A DNA stretch of 64,000 nucleotides, taken from positions 62,001 to 126,000 of the forward strand of contig CAJNCP010000003.1 of assembly GCA_905221295.1 (NCBI GenBank), written 5' to 3'. The translations under genes were made by a program, and so were the position numbers. Below are positions 45,843 through 53,730 of the stretch, piece by piece. This stretch comes from a bacterium (GTDB lineage Bacteria; Bacillota; Bacilli; Lactobacillales; Streptococcaceae). Within the stretch, counting starts at the first letter, position 1; each line of letters starts with the position of its first letter. The notes below the pieces were generated by a model. That model saw only the letters and a list, made by a program, of their open reading frames with translations, did not search any database and was not told where the DNA came from.

Positions 45843-46237
45843 TCAAGAACAAGCCCTTTTGCCTATCTGGTCTGTATCTCGGTCTAAGTGGTTGAAAATT
45901 CGTAACAAAAGAAAAGAAGCCCTAATGGACTTCTTCATTCTGCCGATTGCAGTACTTTTTGTTATCCCCTCATTTTTATATTTACTAATACTCTCTTTAA
46001 AAGCCTTCTGAGTAACTTCATTATATTCATCTATATTTCTTGTACGAATATAATCACCATCTTCTAACTCAATTTCATAATCTGAATCAAGTTTTAACTC
46101 AAACGGAATACTTCTCGTCAACACACTTTGCTTCAAAAACAACTTCACAGCAGTTGTCATATCCAAGCCTAACTCATTAAAAAGGGCAGTTGCTTCTTTT
46201 TTAATTCATCATCTACTCTAACAGCAATTTATGACAT
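45843..46237 (-). pseudogene. RelB/DinJ-family antitoxin, broken by a nonsense codon and a frameshift
   Basis: Read on the minus strand, the ATG at 46237 is followed by Ser and a TAA, then IAVRVDDEL, the ribbon-helix-helix start of RelB/DinJ antitoxins. A run of six A (46197-46202) needs one more A to join KKEATALFNELGLDMTTAVKLFLKQS in frame. The remaining frame continues to 45843 with an atypical tail. No RelE/YafQ-type toxin gene follows. The gene is therefore an orphan antitoxin with two lesions. Confidence 0.8.
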
Positions 46238-46328
46238 GGCATTTCCCCTTAATTTATTTTGTATATCTATTGTATTACTTTTACCAATACATAGCAAATT
46301 TATTCCCTAATAAACACAGACTTTAAAT

Positions 46329-46706
46329 TTAAACTTGCAACTTCTTCTCTAGCGCTTGCGCCAAAACTTCTGAATAGTTAATTTTTTCTCGATCAGCAAG
46401 ACGAACTAACCATTCAGGAACGGTCACATTCTTCCTAATCGCCTTGTTACTTCTCACAAAAGGCGCAGGATCGACTTGAATCATTGATACAAAACCATCT
46501 GAAACCTCAATCTTTAAAATATCACTTGGAGTAGGCAGCGCCATCCCTTCATCGATATAAGAAGCTAAAACATTTTCAAGCATTTCACGAGCATTTTTCA
46601 TTGCTTCCTCAATATTTTTTCCTTCTGTGCCTCCACCAAATTCTGGAAATTCTACCCAATATCCTGTTCCTTCTTTATGAAAAATAGCTGGATACGTTTT
46701 TAACAT
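46329..46706 (-). CDS. hicB: HicB-family antitoxin
   Basis: This 125-residue protein has the partially degraded RNase-H-like HicB fold (YPAIFHKEGTGYWVEFPEFGGGTEGKNIEEAMKNARE) and a C-terminal DNA-binding part (VPEWLVRLADREKINYSEVLAQALEKKL, ribbon-helix-helix-like). It neutralises HicA and is likely to repress the operon together with it. It follows hicA after 40 bases on the same strand. Confidence 0.93.
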   Translation of the reverse strand: MLKTYPAIFHKEGTGYWVEFPEFGGGTEGKNIEEAMKNAREMLENVLASYIDEGMALPTPSDILKIEVSDGFVSMIQVDPAPFVRSNKAIRKNVTVPEWLVRLADREKINYSEVLAQALEKKLQV

Positions 46707-46746
46707 TCTACTACCTCCAATGTGAAAAGACTTAGGAATGTAAGAC

Positions 46747-46935
46747 TTACAATCCTAAATCTTTGAGAATCTTTCTTTCCAATCCTCTTCCTAAATCTTC
46801 ATTTCCATGAACTGGAATCGTGACAAGATAAGAAAAACCCTCTTTCTTAAAATGATGATGACTTCCCCTTTGACGAACTTCAACCCATCCATTCTCAAGA
46901 GCTAGTTTCACCATTTCTTTACCTGTAAGTGGCAT
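46747..46935 (-). CDS. hicA: HicA-family mRNA interferase toxin
   Basis: This 62-residue toxin has the double-stranded-RNA-binding-like HicA fold. The catalytic histidine lies in RQRGSHHHFKKEG (about residues 22-34). HicA cleaves mRNA and stops growth when HicB is lost. The gene is intact and has a ribosome binding site (AAGGAGGT) before the ATG. Toxin-first order is normal for hicAB. Confidence 0.93.
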   Translation of the reverse strand: MPLTGKEMVKLALENGWVEVRQRGSHHHFKKEGFSYLVTIPVHGNEDLGRGLERKILKDLGL

Positions 46936-46963
46936 ATATTATCGTTACCTCCTTACACTTATT

Positions 46964-46992
46964 ATTATACACATTATGCGTATATTTGTCAA
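46964..46992 (-). promoter_or_regulatory. hicAB promoter with likely operator
   Basis: Minus strand: consensus -35 TTGACA (46987-46992), 17-base spacer, -10 TATAAT (46964-46969). An imperfect inverted repeat ATAC...GTAT around the spacer is a plausible HicB operator. Confidence 0.8.
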
Positions 46993-47042
46993 GCTAAAAC
47001 AGACCAATTCCCTGATCCACTTTATTCTATATTCATTGACTT

Positions 47043-47072
47043 TTTGGTCAAATTTTGGTCACACTTTGGTCA
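47043..47072. repeat. three TTTGGTCA direct repeats with 11-base spacing
   Basis: TTTGGTCA occurs at 47043, 47054 and 47065, one helical turn apart. It lies in the 180-base non-coding gap between hicAB and tRNA-Thr. It may be a protein-binding array, or the 3' end of a lost integrase gene, since one minus-strand frame reads FDQSVTKI before a stop. Confidence 0.6.
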
Positions 47073-47174
47073 AAGATTCCAAAAATACTAACCTATTTTA
47101 AAAAGCTAACTTGTGATGATTGCCTTTAAACTAACACTTTGAATATTCTTTGATTTTCTTTACACTTCCCAAAA

Positions 47175-47247
47175 TGCCGATTGCAGGGATCGAACCTGTG
47201 ACCTACGCGTTACGAGTGCGTTGCTCTACCAACTGAGCTAAATCGGC
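47175..47247 (-). tRNA. tRNA-Thr(CGT)
   Basis: The 73-base tRNA has acceptor pairing GCCGATT with AATCGGC and discriminator A. The anticodon loop CTCGTAA gives anticodon CGT, reading ACG. The T arm contains GGTTCGATCC. CCA is not encoded. Confidence 0.96.
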
Positions 47248-47259
47248 GATTACCCTTTT

Positions 47260-47287
47260 AGTATAGCACTCTGAGAATAGATGTCAA
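47260..47287 (-). promoter_or_regulatory. tRNA-Thr promoter
   Basis: Minus strand: -35 TTGACA (47282-47287), 16-base spacer, -10 TATACT (47260-47265). Confidence 0.8.
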
Positions 47288-47303
47288 GGAATTTTCATCA
47301 CGA

Positions 47304-47334
47304 TTAAAAAAGCCTGTCCTGAGACAAGGCTTTG
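47304..47334 (-). terminator. terminator after the ABC-2 exporter operon
   Basis: Arms AAGCCTTGTC and GACAGGCTT on the minus strand are followed by TTTTTT, directly after the last permease gene. Confidence 0.8.
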
Positions 47335-47346
47335 AGTTTCTTCCTC

Positions 47347-48132
47347 TTACGAACCCGCACTTTCGTAGGCATCCAATCCCCTATCCCAGAGTTTGAGCGA
47401 AATGAAAAAGAAAACAAGGGAAATCAGAATCAAACCTCCGATGTTAAAGAGCCCATCCTTGTCCTGTAAGAAATAGCTAGCAGGATAGTAGGCTGTAAAG
47501 GCGAAAGGCACGATAAAGCTAATCAACCAACGAAGAAGGGAATTGTAAATGGAAATCGGATACTTGGCAAAGTCATTAAACATATAAAAAATGTAAATCA
47601 TGGCGCCTGACTGCTTGGTCCAAAAAGCGATACTGGCAGTCGCTATTTTCAAGGAAGTATAGATCAAGGTCGCAAAAGGAATACAAACTAGGAAAAGCAG
47701 GAATTTTGGAAGAGTCCAAGCAATACTAGATACCGTTGTCGCTAGCAAAATACCTCCGACCAAAAGTTCACCCAAGGCATCAATCTGAAAGGTCTCAACC
47801 AGAATGTGAAAAAGAGGATTGATAGGACGAGTCAGATACTTATCAAACTCTCCTTTTCGCACCAAGCGTTGTCCCAATGCCCAGAGATTGTCAAAAAAGA
47901 GGTGGTCCAGTCCCTTGGGAATCAAGGAAAAACCATAGATAAAGGCAATCTCTTGAAAGGTCCAGCCTTCTAGCGAGGGGATGTGTTGAAAGATGACATT
48001 GAGAAACAAGAGATTCAAGCCTTGGGTCAGAAAAACTCCTAGCACACCAACCACAAAATCCACCTTGTATTCCATGATTTGTTTGATGTATTGTCTGATA
48101 AAAATCAGATGCATACGTTGATATTTTTTCAT
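47347..48132 (-). CDS. ABC-2 type transporter permease (second subunit)
   Basis: This 261-residue membrane protein has six hydrophobic helices and belongs to the ABC-2 permease group resembling DUF990-type exporters. It starts one base after the stop of the first permease gene. The substrate is unknown. Confidence 0.82.
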   Translation of the reverse strand: MKKYQRMHLIFIRQYIKQIMEYKVDFVVGVLGVFLTQGLNLLFLNVIFQHIPSLEGWTFQEIAFIYGFSLIPKGLDHLFFDNLWALGQRLVRKGEFDKYLTRPINPLFHILVETFQIDALGELLVGGILLATTVSSIAWTLPKFLLFLVCIPFATLIYTSLKIATASIAFWTKQSGAMIYIFYMFNDFAKYPISIYNSLLRWLISFIVPFAFTAYYPASYFLQDKDGLFNIGGLILISLVFFFISLKLWDRGLDAYESAGS

Positions 48133-48133
48133 A

Positions 48134-48952
48134 CTATCCTCCCTGAATGGTGATAAATGACTGGACTCGTTTCCAAATCAACTGAGACAAGCCCACCATC
48201 ACTAAGAGCCAGAAAAACTGCAAAGCGAATGCCTGAAGAATCTGACTAGCATCGTATTTCCCAACAATGATCATGACCGGAGTATAAATCAAAGATGAGA
48301 AAGGCAAGAAGGACAGAATATCTGAAACAAGCTTTGGAAAGAAAGCCAAGGGAATCAGACTTCCAGACATAAAGGCCACTATAGAAGTCTTGAGTAGATT
48401 GGAACCCCATAGATTTTTAAACACAAAGGCTGAAAATCCAAAGCAGATATTAAAGAAAAAGTTAATCAGATAGGCCAGCGTTAAGCTAAAGAGATAAAGG
48501 ACAGTTAAGCCCAGCACCTCTACAATACCTTGTCCAGATAAGATTTTCATCAAGACAATGACACTTAAAAATGGCAGTCCAACAGAGATAAAAATCAACC
48601 ACTTGGATCCAAGCTCTGTAAAGAGGTAAGAAGCCGCAAAATGCACCGGTCTCAACAAGCGCATGATAATGGAACCATCCTTGACCTCCTCCCCGATCAT
48701 AAAGGAGCTATCTGACCTGGTCAAAAGATTAGTCACAAAACTCATGATGATGTAGAGGGTGATATCTGCCATACTAAAGCCCTGAATCAAAGACTCCTGC
48801 GAGGAATCAAAGACCGCCTTCCAGAGATAGAAAGCGACAAAAGCTCCCATTACATCCCCAATCCGATAAAGAAGAAAATTGACTCGATAGGTAATCAACT
48901 CCTGAATCCCTGCATTGATAAAGGGTTTATAACGTCTCCACAATTTGACCAT
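48134..48952 (-). CDS. ABC-2 type transporter permease (first subunit)
   Basis: This 272-residue permease has about six hydrophobic helices. I place the start at the ATG at 48952, one base after the ATPase gene stop and after GGAGC; the frame to 48994 lies inside the ATPase gene. With the second permease and the ATPase it forms a heterodimeric exporter. Confidence 0.82.
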   Translation of the reverse strand: MVKLWRRYKPFINAGIQELITYRVNFLLYRIGDVMGAFVAFYLWKAVFDSSQESLIQGFSMADITLYIIMSFVTNLLTRSDSSFMIGEEVKDGSIIMRLLRPVHFAASYLFTELGSKWLIFISVGLPFLSVIVLMKILSGQGIVEVLGLTVLYLFSLTLAYLINFFFNICFGFSAFVFKNLWGSNLLKTSIVAFMSGSLIPLAFFPKLVSDILSFLPFSSLIYTPVMIIVGKYDASQILQAFALQFFWLLVMVGLSQLIWKRVQSFITIQGG

Positions 48953-48953
48953 C

Positions 48954-49946
48954 TTAGAGCTCCTTTCGATAGAAGCGACGGATAATATCCTCAATATCCG
49001 TATCCAGCATCTTCAAATCGCGAATTTCAAAATCAGACAGGGTTTGCTTGATAATCTCAGCTGACTGGTAGCGGGAACTATCAAATTCAATGTTGAGGCT
49101 GTTTCCTTGTCTATCAATGGTCATATCCGAAGAGCCTTCATAGTGAGAAAGGAGATGACTTTGACCTGGTAGCAGTTCAAAAGAAAGAGTCTTCATCTTA
49201 CCAAAAGTTTCCTTGAGCTGGCTAACCGTTCCATCAAAAATCTCTTGTCCCCTATCAATCATGAAAATCCGATCACAGAGTTGCTCAATATCACTCAAGT
49301 CATGAGTGGTCAAGAGGATGGTTGTTTCTTCCTCCTGATTGATCTGGGTAATGGCCCGACGAATGTTATCCTTGACCGAAACGTCCAAACCAATGGTTGG
49401 CTCATCTAAAAAGAGAACTTTAGGATTGTGAAGCAAGGAAGCCGCAATATCCGCCCGCATCCGTTGCCCCAGTGAAAGAGTCCGCACGGGGTCCTTGATA
49501 AATTCCTTCAAATCCAAGACTTCATTTAAAAAATCCATGCGTTTATGAAAGAGCGAGTCTGGCACATCGTAAATCTCTTTCAAGACCGTGTAAGTCTCTT
49601 GCAGAGCCAAATCCCACCATAGCTGGGTGCGTTGTCCAAAAACAACTCCAATATCCTTGACATAGTCTTGGCGATTTTCCTGCGGAATCTTGCCGTTGAT
49701 CCGACAATAGCCCGATGTCGGTTTTAAAATCCCTGTCAACATTTTGATGGTTGTAGACTTCCCAGCACCATTGGCCCCGATAAATCCTAAAATCTGCCCC
49801 TTGGGAACTTCAAAAGTCAAATCCTTGACCGCTTCAAAGGTCTGCTTTTCAGGATGAATAAAGGAACGTAATGCCCCCTTCAAGCCCGGTTCCTTGACTG
49901 TCTTCACAAAATTTTTCTGAAGATGTTCCACTTCTATCATTGACAT
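48954..49946 (-). CDS. ABC transporter ATP-binding protein
   Basis: This 330-residue ATPase has Walker A GANGAGKST, signature LSLGQRM, Walker B VLFLDEPTIGLD and the H-loop TTHD. The C-terminal extension of about 100 residues resembles those of DrrA/NatA-type exporters. It is the first gene of a three-gene operon with two ABC-2 permeases. The exported compound is not predictable. Confidence 0.9.
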   Translation of the reverse strand: MSMIEVEHLQKNFVKTVKEPGLKGALRSFIHPEKQTFEAVKDLTFEVPKGQILGFIGANGAGKSTTIKMLTGILKPTSGYCRINGKIPQENRQDYVKDIGVVFGQRTQLWWDLALQETYTVLKEIYDVPDSLFHKRMDFLNEVLDLKEFIKDPVRTLSLGQRMRADIAASLLHNPKVLFLDEPTIGLDVSVKDNIRRAITQINQEEETTILLTTHDLSDIEQLCDRIFMIDRGQEIFDGTVSQLKETFGKMKTLSFELLPGQSHLLSHYEGSSDMTIDRQGNSLNIEFDSSRYQSAEIIKQTLSDFEIRDLKMLDTDIEDIIRRFYRKEL

Positions 49947-50174
49947 AAATCTCTCCCTATAGCAAGGAATTGCAACATTGTATTTTTGACTACAAATATT
50001 CTAAATCCTTACTTTCTACACCTTCTCAATATTATTACAGAAGGCTTTATACCAACCTATTATAGTCCAATAAAAACTAGAATGCAAGCGTTTGCCTATG
50101 GATTATGAAATTAGAGATTTCTCTCTTAAAATAATACTTTTAATCAAAAATTCTGGTTTGATAGTTTCCTTAAA
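49947..50174. other. AT-rich intergenic stretch, start of the variable region
   Basis: No credible gene is seen between the ABC operon start and the degenerate fba-terminator copy. Base composition becomes clearly AT-richer from here to 52.7 kb. Confidence 0.5.
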
Positions 50175-50236
50175 ACACCAAAAAAACCTGTCCATTGGGC
50201 AGGTTTCATCTGTATTGTTCAGCTATATTTTGCTTT
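50175..50236 (-). repeat. degenerate copy of the fba 3' end and terminator (left repeat)
   Basis: This 62-base segment aligns over its whole length with 52657-52718, the terminator and last codons of fba, with scattered differences (hand alignment, roughly 80 percent). It keeps the AACCTG/CAGGTT hairpin and the TTCAGCTA block but has lost the fba stop codon. It may be one end of an inserted element. Confidence 0.75.
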
Positions 50237-50484
50237 TTAAATACGAAACTCATCTGTTTGCCACACAATAATTTGCACTGAATTCTATTAAGAATACAAC
50301 TTATTAATCTAGATTATTTATAGTAGATGCTATGGCATAGTTGCTAAATTTTAAGATAATGAGGTTGAACAAAAAATTTAAATGGATTTTCAGAAAAAAT
50401 TAATGTGGGAATAATATTTTATCAGAATCAATTCCTCAGTTTAGTATGAAATTCCTTCCTCATAAATTTACTAGTCTTTCTATT
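50237..50484. other. AT-rich stretch without recognisable gene
   Basis: No open frame with a ribosome binding site is seen. A CodY-box-like sequence (GATTTTCAGAAAAAA, about 50385-50400) matches the consensus only partly. Confidence 0.4.
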
Positions 50485-51087
50485 TTATTTTTTTGAGATT
50501 AATATTTTAAACACCAAGACATCCTCTTGATGCAAACTTTTTCGATTAGAGCTATCTAATTCTTTTATAAATTCATCCAATCTAACAATTTCATTCCACC
50601 AATCTCTTGGTAAAGCTAAATGTTTCCATATTTCAGTTTTAGATGTTTGATTATACACTGTTAATGAAAGTATAAACGCTAACCAAACTTAATCATCATC
50701 TACTAAACCTTAAAAATCATTATAATTTTTTCTTAGTAGCTCGTCATTTTTTAATTCCTGTTTGAAGGTTTCAAAATAGCCAATTGGGAATTTTCTCTGT
50801 AGAATTTACCAAAGTCTTGACGGCTCTATAAAGATATATTTCTTTGATAGCTCTTCCTCTTCTCTTGCAGACAATGTGGGGTAATTCCGCCAATAGTAAA
50901 TTTCATCAATTAATTCTTTAATAACATCTCCAATTTTTTCAGAGTAAGGTATGCATCCAAAATAATGCCAAAATTCACAAACAGTACAAATTGTGTAACC
51001 TTTATGTTGAAACTTGCATCGTTGGTTTATTATATCAATCATTTTTTCGAAATTATTGATACTTCCCCTAACTCTATATTTAATCAC
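50485..51087 (-). pseudogene. 200-codon gene interrupted by three in-frame TAA codons
   Basis: From the GTG at 51087 the minus-strand frame reads 93 codons to a TAA at 50806-50808. The same frame then goes on through TAA codons at 50710-50712 and 50689-50691 to a final TAA at 50485. The segments between the stops read like real protein (for example KFPIGYFETFKQELKNDELL and LPRDWWNEIVRLDEFIKELD). No frameshift is needed. I recognise no domain; the protein would be soluble, acidic and Trp/Tyr-rich, with a Cys-containing segment near residues 25-45. Composition is AT-rich and unlike the neighbours. Confidence 0.75.
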
Positions 51088-51404
51088 ATCCTTATTTAAT
51101 AAAATTAAATGCTTTTTTCACTAAAGATATCATAAACTTATAGTGTAAATATTTTTTAAAAATTATCTGATATCAATTGATAACGAACTGATTCAAATTA
51201 GTATAAAGAAAGTAAGTCATTAGATCACTGTACATAAACTTAGTATATTAAAAAAAATAAACTGTAGGAATATGAAAAAATAATAGAGTACCAGTCATAT
51301 AATTATATAAGTAATCAAACTACTTATAACATTGTGCCTACTATTTTAAAGTTTAAAGAGAGAATTTACAATTTCTAAAACTAAGAAAATATATTTGATA
51401 ACAA
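51088..51404. other. AT-rich stretch without recognisable gene
   Basis: Very AT-rich sequence with many stops in all frames. I see no RNA gene or repeat. Confidence 0.5.
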
Positions 51405-51441
51405 TTAAATAAAAAATAGGTCTAGCACATTAACCTATTTC
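51405..51441 (-). terminator. terminator-like hairpin in the variable region
   Basis: AAATAGGT pairs with ACCTATTT, followed on the minus strand by TTTTTATTT. It lies downstream of the small pseudogene at 51505-51685. Confidence 0.55.
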
Positions 51442-51504
51442 ATTTAAAATCCTATTCAGATTTAAGGCACTAATTAGCCTATTTCTCAGGTATTACGTAT
51501 TATA

Positions 51505-51685
51505 TTACAACAACACATATAAACTATCGAGCTCCATAGTCTTTCGAAATTGTTCCTCATGCACTGTGGTGTGCTCCACTTTATAGTACTTCTACACGAT
51601 TAAGTCTTACTCTTGCATTTTTAAATACCTTTTAGACAATTGTAAGGGATGAGGATGTCCCCCGAAAGAGCAAAAAGTTTTGCAT
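51505..51685 (-). pseudogene. short frameshifted gene with strong ribosome binding site
   Basis: AGGAGGTAATTGTT precedes the ATG at 51685. The frame reads MQNFLLFRGTSSSLTIV, a TAA, then KVFKNARVRLNRVEV. After a one-base shift it continues as YYKVEHTTVHEEQFRKTMEL to a TAA at 51505. The ordered, charged sequence suggests a former small protein of about 60 residues. I do not recognise the family. Confidence 0.45.
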
Positions 51686-51776
51686 AACAATTACCTCCTT
51701 CATTACTATTTTATAGTATTTACTTAAAACATACAATATTTATATCATTAATTCTAAAAAATAGTTATACTTAATT

Positions 51777-52424
51777 TTATTTCTTAAAAATTTGTTCAAC
51801 ATCGTTTATAAATATTGATAATAAATTGCCTTTATTAACTTGTTCTACTCCTAAATCTTTACGCATTTCATTCATAACTTCCTCAATCAAAATTAAATTT
51901 TTATCCTCTTTCATTTCTTCCCCTGTAGCCAGAGAGCTTTTCCTAAATTTAATCCACTTAGCCACTACTTTAGGAGAGCCCCAGAGTGTAATCTTACTAT
52001 TAAAACTTTGTATATCTTTTATCAATTCCTGTTCAGTATAGTTGGAAGCATTATTAGTTTGAGTTATCTTATACACTAAACCGATAAATTCAGCATATGG
52101 TTCTTCTCGCTTACCTGCTAAATACTCTCTTCGTTTATTTTTGTTATCGGAATGTTTTGAATAGAATGAATTCAATATAGAAATTGAACCAGTTATCAGT
52201 GCAACTAAAATTACTGCATCTAATCTCGATACCATATTCTGTAAATATTGAATTATCCAATTTAAAAATTTTGGTAACTCTTCTACCAACTTCTTTCCTA
52301 TAAAAATAGCATCAATAATCAACAAAATAAGTAGAATATAATTCCAAATTTTTTTAACTTCCTTCTTATTTCCAACTATATAAGCCGTAACAAATGTAGC
52401 AATCATAAAAACTAAAAAATACAT
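51777..52424 (-). CDS. hypothetical membrane protein of the variable region
   Basis: This intact 215-residue protein has three hydrophobic helices (about 1-18, 27-45 and 70-90) and a hydrophilic cytoplasmic C-terminal domain of about 125 residues. It contains KREEPYAEFIGLVYKI and a helical end (LLSIFINDVEQIFKK). No known domain is recognised. AT content is higher than in core genes. It lies alone between decayed genes and the integrase remnant, so it may be cargo of the lost element. Confidence 0.75.
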   Translation of the reverse strand: MYFLVFMIATFVTAYIVGNKKEVKKIWNYILLILLIIDAIFIGKKLVEELPKFLNWIIQYLQNMVSRLDAVILVALITGSISILNSFYSKHSDNKNKRREYLAGKREEPYAEFIGLVYKITQTNNASNYTEQELIKDIQSFNSKITLWGSPKVVAKWIKFRKSSLATGEEMKEDKNLILIEEVMNEMRKDLGVEQVNKGNLLSIFINDVEQIFKK

Positions 52425-52500
52425 ACTTCCCTCCTTCTTTAATTATAACACAACTTTTTAATTATATAATACCCATTTTAAATCTCTGCTTTTTAAGATT

Positions 52501-52665
52501 GATATTAAAATAAATTTCAATAAGCATATTTCAACTCACATTTTTCGTCACACACATATCAACTTTTTAGATGAGCGAGGAATTCCTCTCGAAGCAATTC
52601 AAGATTGTGTTGAAGATACACGAGGAAGTCGTGTTACAGATATCAATCTGCACTTTACACCAAAA
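52501..52665 (+). pseudogene. C-terminal remnant of a tyrosine recombinase (integrase)
   Basis: The plus-strand frame reads KHISTHIFRHTHINFLDERG followed by IPLEAIQDCVEDTRGSRVTD and INLHFTPK. This matches the C-terminal catalytic part of phage/ICE integrases, with the box II motif HxFRHTH. In intact relatives the end reads roughly IYTHVTKK, so the catalytic tyrosine is replaced by Asn here. No start codon or N-terminal part is found upstream. The remnant runs straight into the fba terminator. Confidence 0.8.
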
Positions 52666-52718
52666 AACCTGCCCTTAAGGGCAGGTTCTTTCTGTATTAT
52701 TCAGCTAGATTATGCTTT
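52657..52718 (-). repeat. fba 3' end and terminator (right repeat)
   Basis: This is the authentic fba end, including the stop codon and terminator, and aligns with 50175-50236. The two copies are direct repeats flanking the variable region. Confidence 0.75.
52662..52692 (-). terminator. fba terminator
   Basis: A perfect stem AACCTGCCCTT/AAGGGCAGGTT is followed on the minus strand by TTTTTTGG. Confidence 0.9.
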
Positions 52719-53591
52719 ACCTTCTGAACCGAATACGTCGATACGTTCTTCAACTGATGCTTGGATAGCTTTTACACCGTCAGCCAAGAATTTACGTGGG
52801 TCGAAGAGTTTCTTCTTGTCGTATTCTGCTTCGTTTGCTTCGTAGTCACGAGCAAATTTACGAGTTGCGTTAGCGAATGCGATTTGGCATTCAGTGTTAA
52901 CGTTAACTTTCGCAACACCAAGTTTGATAGCTGCTTGGATTTGGTCATCAGGAATACCTGATCCACCGTGCAATACGATTGGGAATCCTGGTACAGCTTC
53001 AGTCAATTTTTGCAAGTGGTCAAGGTGAAGACCTTTCCAGTTTGCAGGGTATGGACCGTGGATGTTACCGATACCAGCTGCCAAGAAGTCGATACCAGTT
53101 GCAACCATTGCTTTAGCATCTTCGATTGGAGCCAATTCACCATCACCGATGATTCCGTCTTCTTCACCACCGATAGTTCCAACTTCAGCTTCTACTGATA
53201 CACCATTTGCGTGAGCAAATTCTACAACTTTACGAGCTTTTTCAAGGTTTTCTTCAACTGGAAGGTGTGAACCGTCAAACATAACTGAAGTATAACCAAC
53301 TTGAATACACTCAAGTGCATCTTCGTAGTGACCGTGGTCAAGGTGGATAGCTACTGGTACAGTGATACCCATTGACTCAACAAGGTTAGCGATCAAGTTG
53401 CGAGCAACTTTGTAACCACCCATGTATTTAGCAGCACCCATTGAAGTTTGAATCAAAACTGGAGCTTTTTTAGCTTCTGCTGCACGCAAGATAGCTTGAG
53501 TCCACTCAAGGTTGTTTGTGTTAAATCCACCAACTGCATAACCGTTGTCACGAGCTGCTTGGACAAATTTTTCTGCTGAAACGATTGCCAT
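52710..53591 (-). CDS. fba: class II fructose-1,6-bisphosphate aldolase
   Basis: This 293-residue zinc aldolase splits FBP into dihydroxyacetone phosphate and glyceraldehyde-3-phosphate in glycolysis. Metal and substrate motifs are IHLDHGHYEDALECI, SVEAEVGTIGGEEDG, GIGNIHGPY and LHGGSGIPD. AGGAGGCCTGACAA precedes the ATG. The codon use is strongly biased, as expected for a highly expressed gene. The 3' end seems to have been the target of an integrative element. Confidence 0.98.
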   Translation of the reverse strand: MAIVSAEKFVQAARDNGYAVGGFNTNNLEWTQAILRAAEAKKAPVLIQTSMGAAKYMGGYKVARNLIANLVESMGITVPVAIHLDHGHYEDALECIQVGYTSVMFDGSHLPVEENLEKARKVVEFAHANGVSVEAEVGTIGGEEDGIIGDGELAPIEDAKAMVATGIDFLAAGIGNIHGPYPANWKGLHLDHLQKLTEAVPGFPIVLHGGSGIPDDQIQAAIKLGVAKVNVNTECQIAFANATRKFARDYEANEAEYDKKKLFDPRKFLADGVKAIQASVEERIDVFGSEGKA

Positions 53592-53730
53592 TTGTCAGGC
53601 CTCCTATATATTTTTTGGGACATCCCATTTACATTGTTCATTTTATCACTTTTTGACAAAAAAAGCTAGTTTTTCCCATACTTTAGATTGAATTTCTTCC
53701 AATCTAATCAATGTAAACCCTTTCTTCTCC

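Noticed and set aside
45781-46011. Plus-strand open frame of 76 codons
   Set aside because: It lies opposite the small membrane-protein and antitoxin genes and lacks a ribosome binding site.
50385-50400. CodY box in the variable region
   Set aside because: Only about 12 of 15 positions match and no gene start lies nearby in the right place.
53453-53659. 68-codon frame at the fba start
   Set aside because: It is a shadow frame of fba and its leader.
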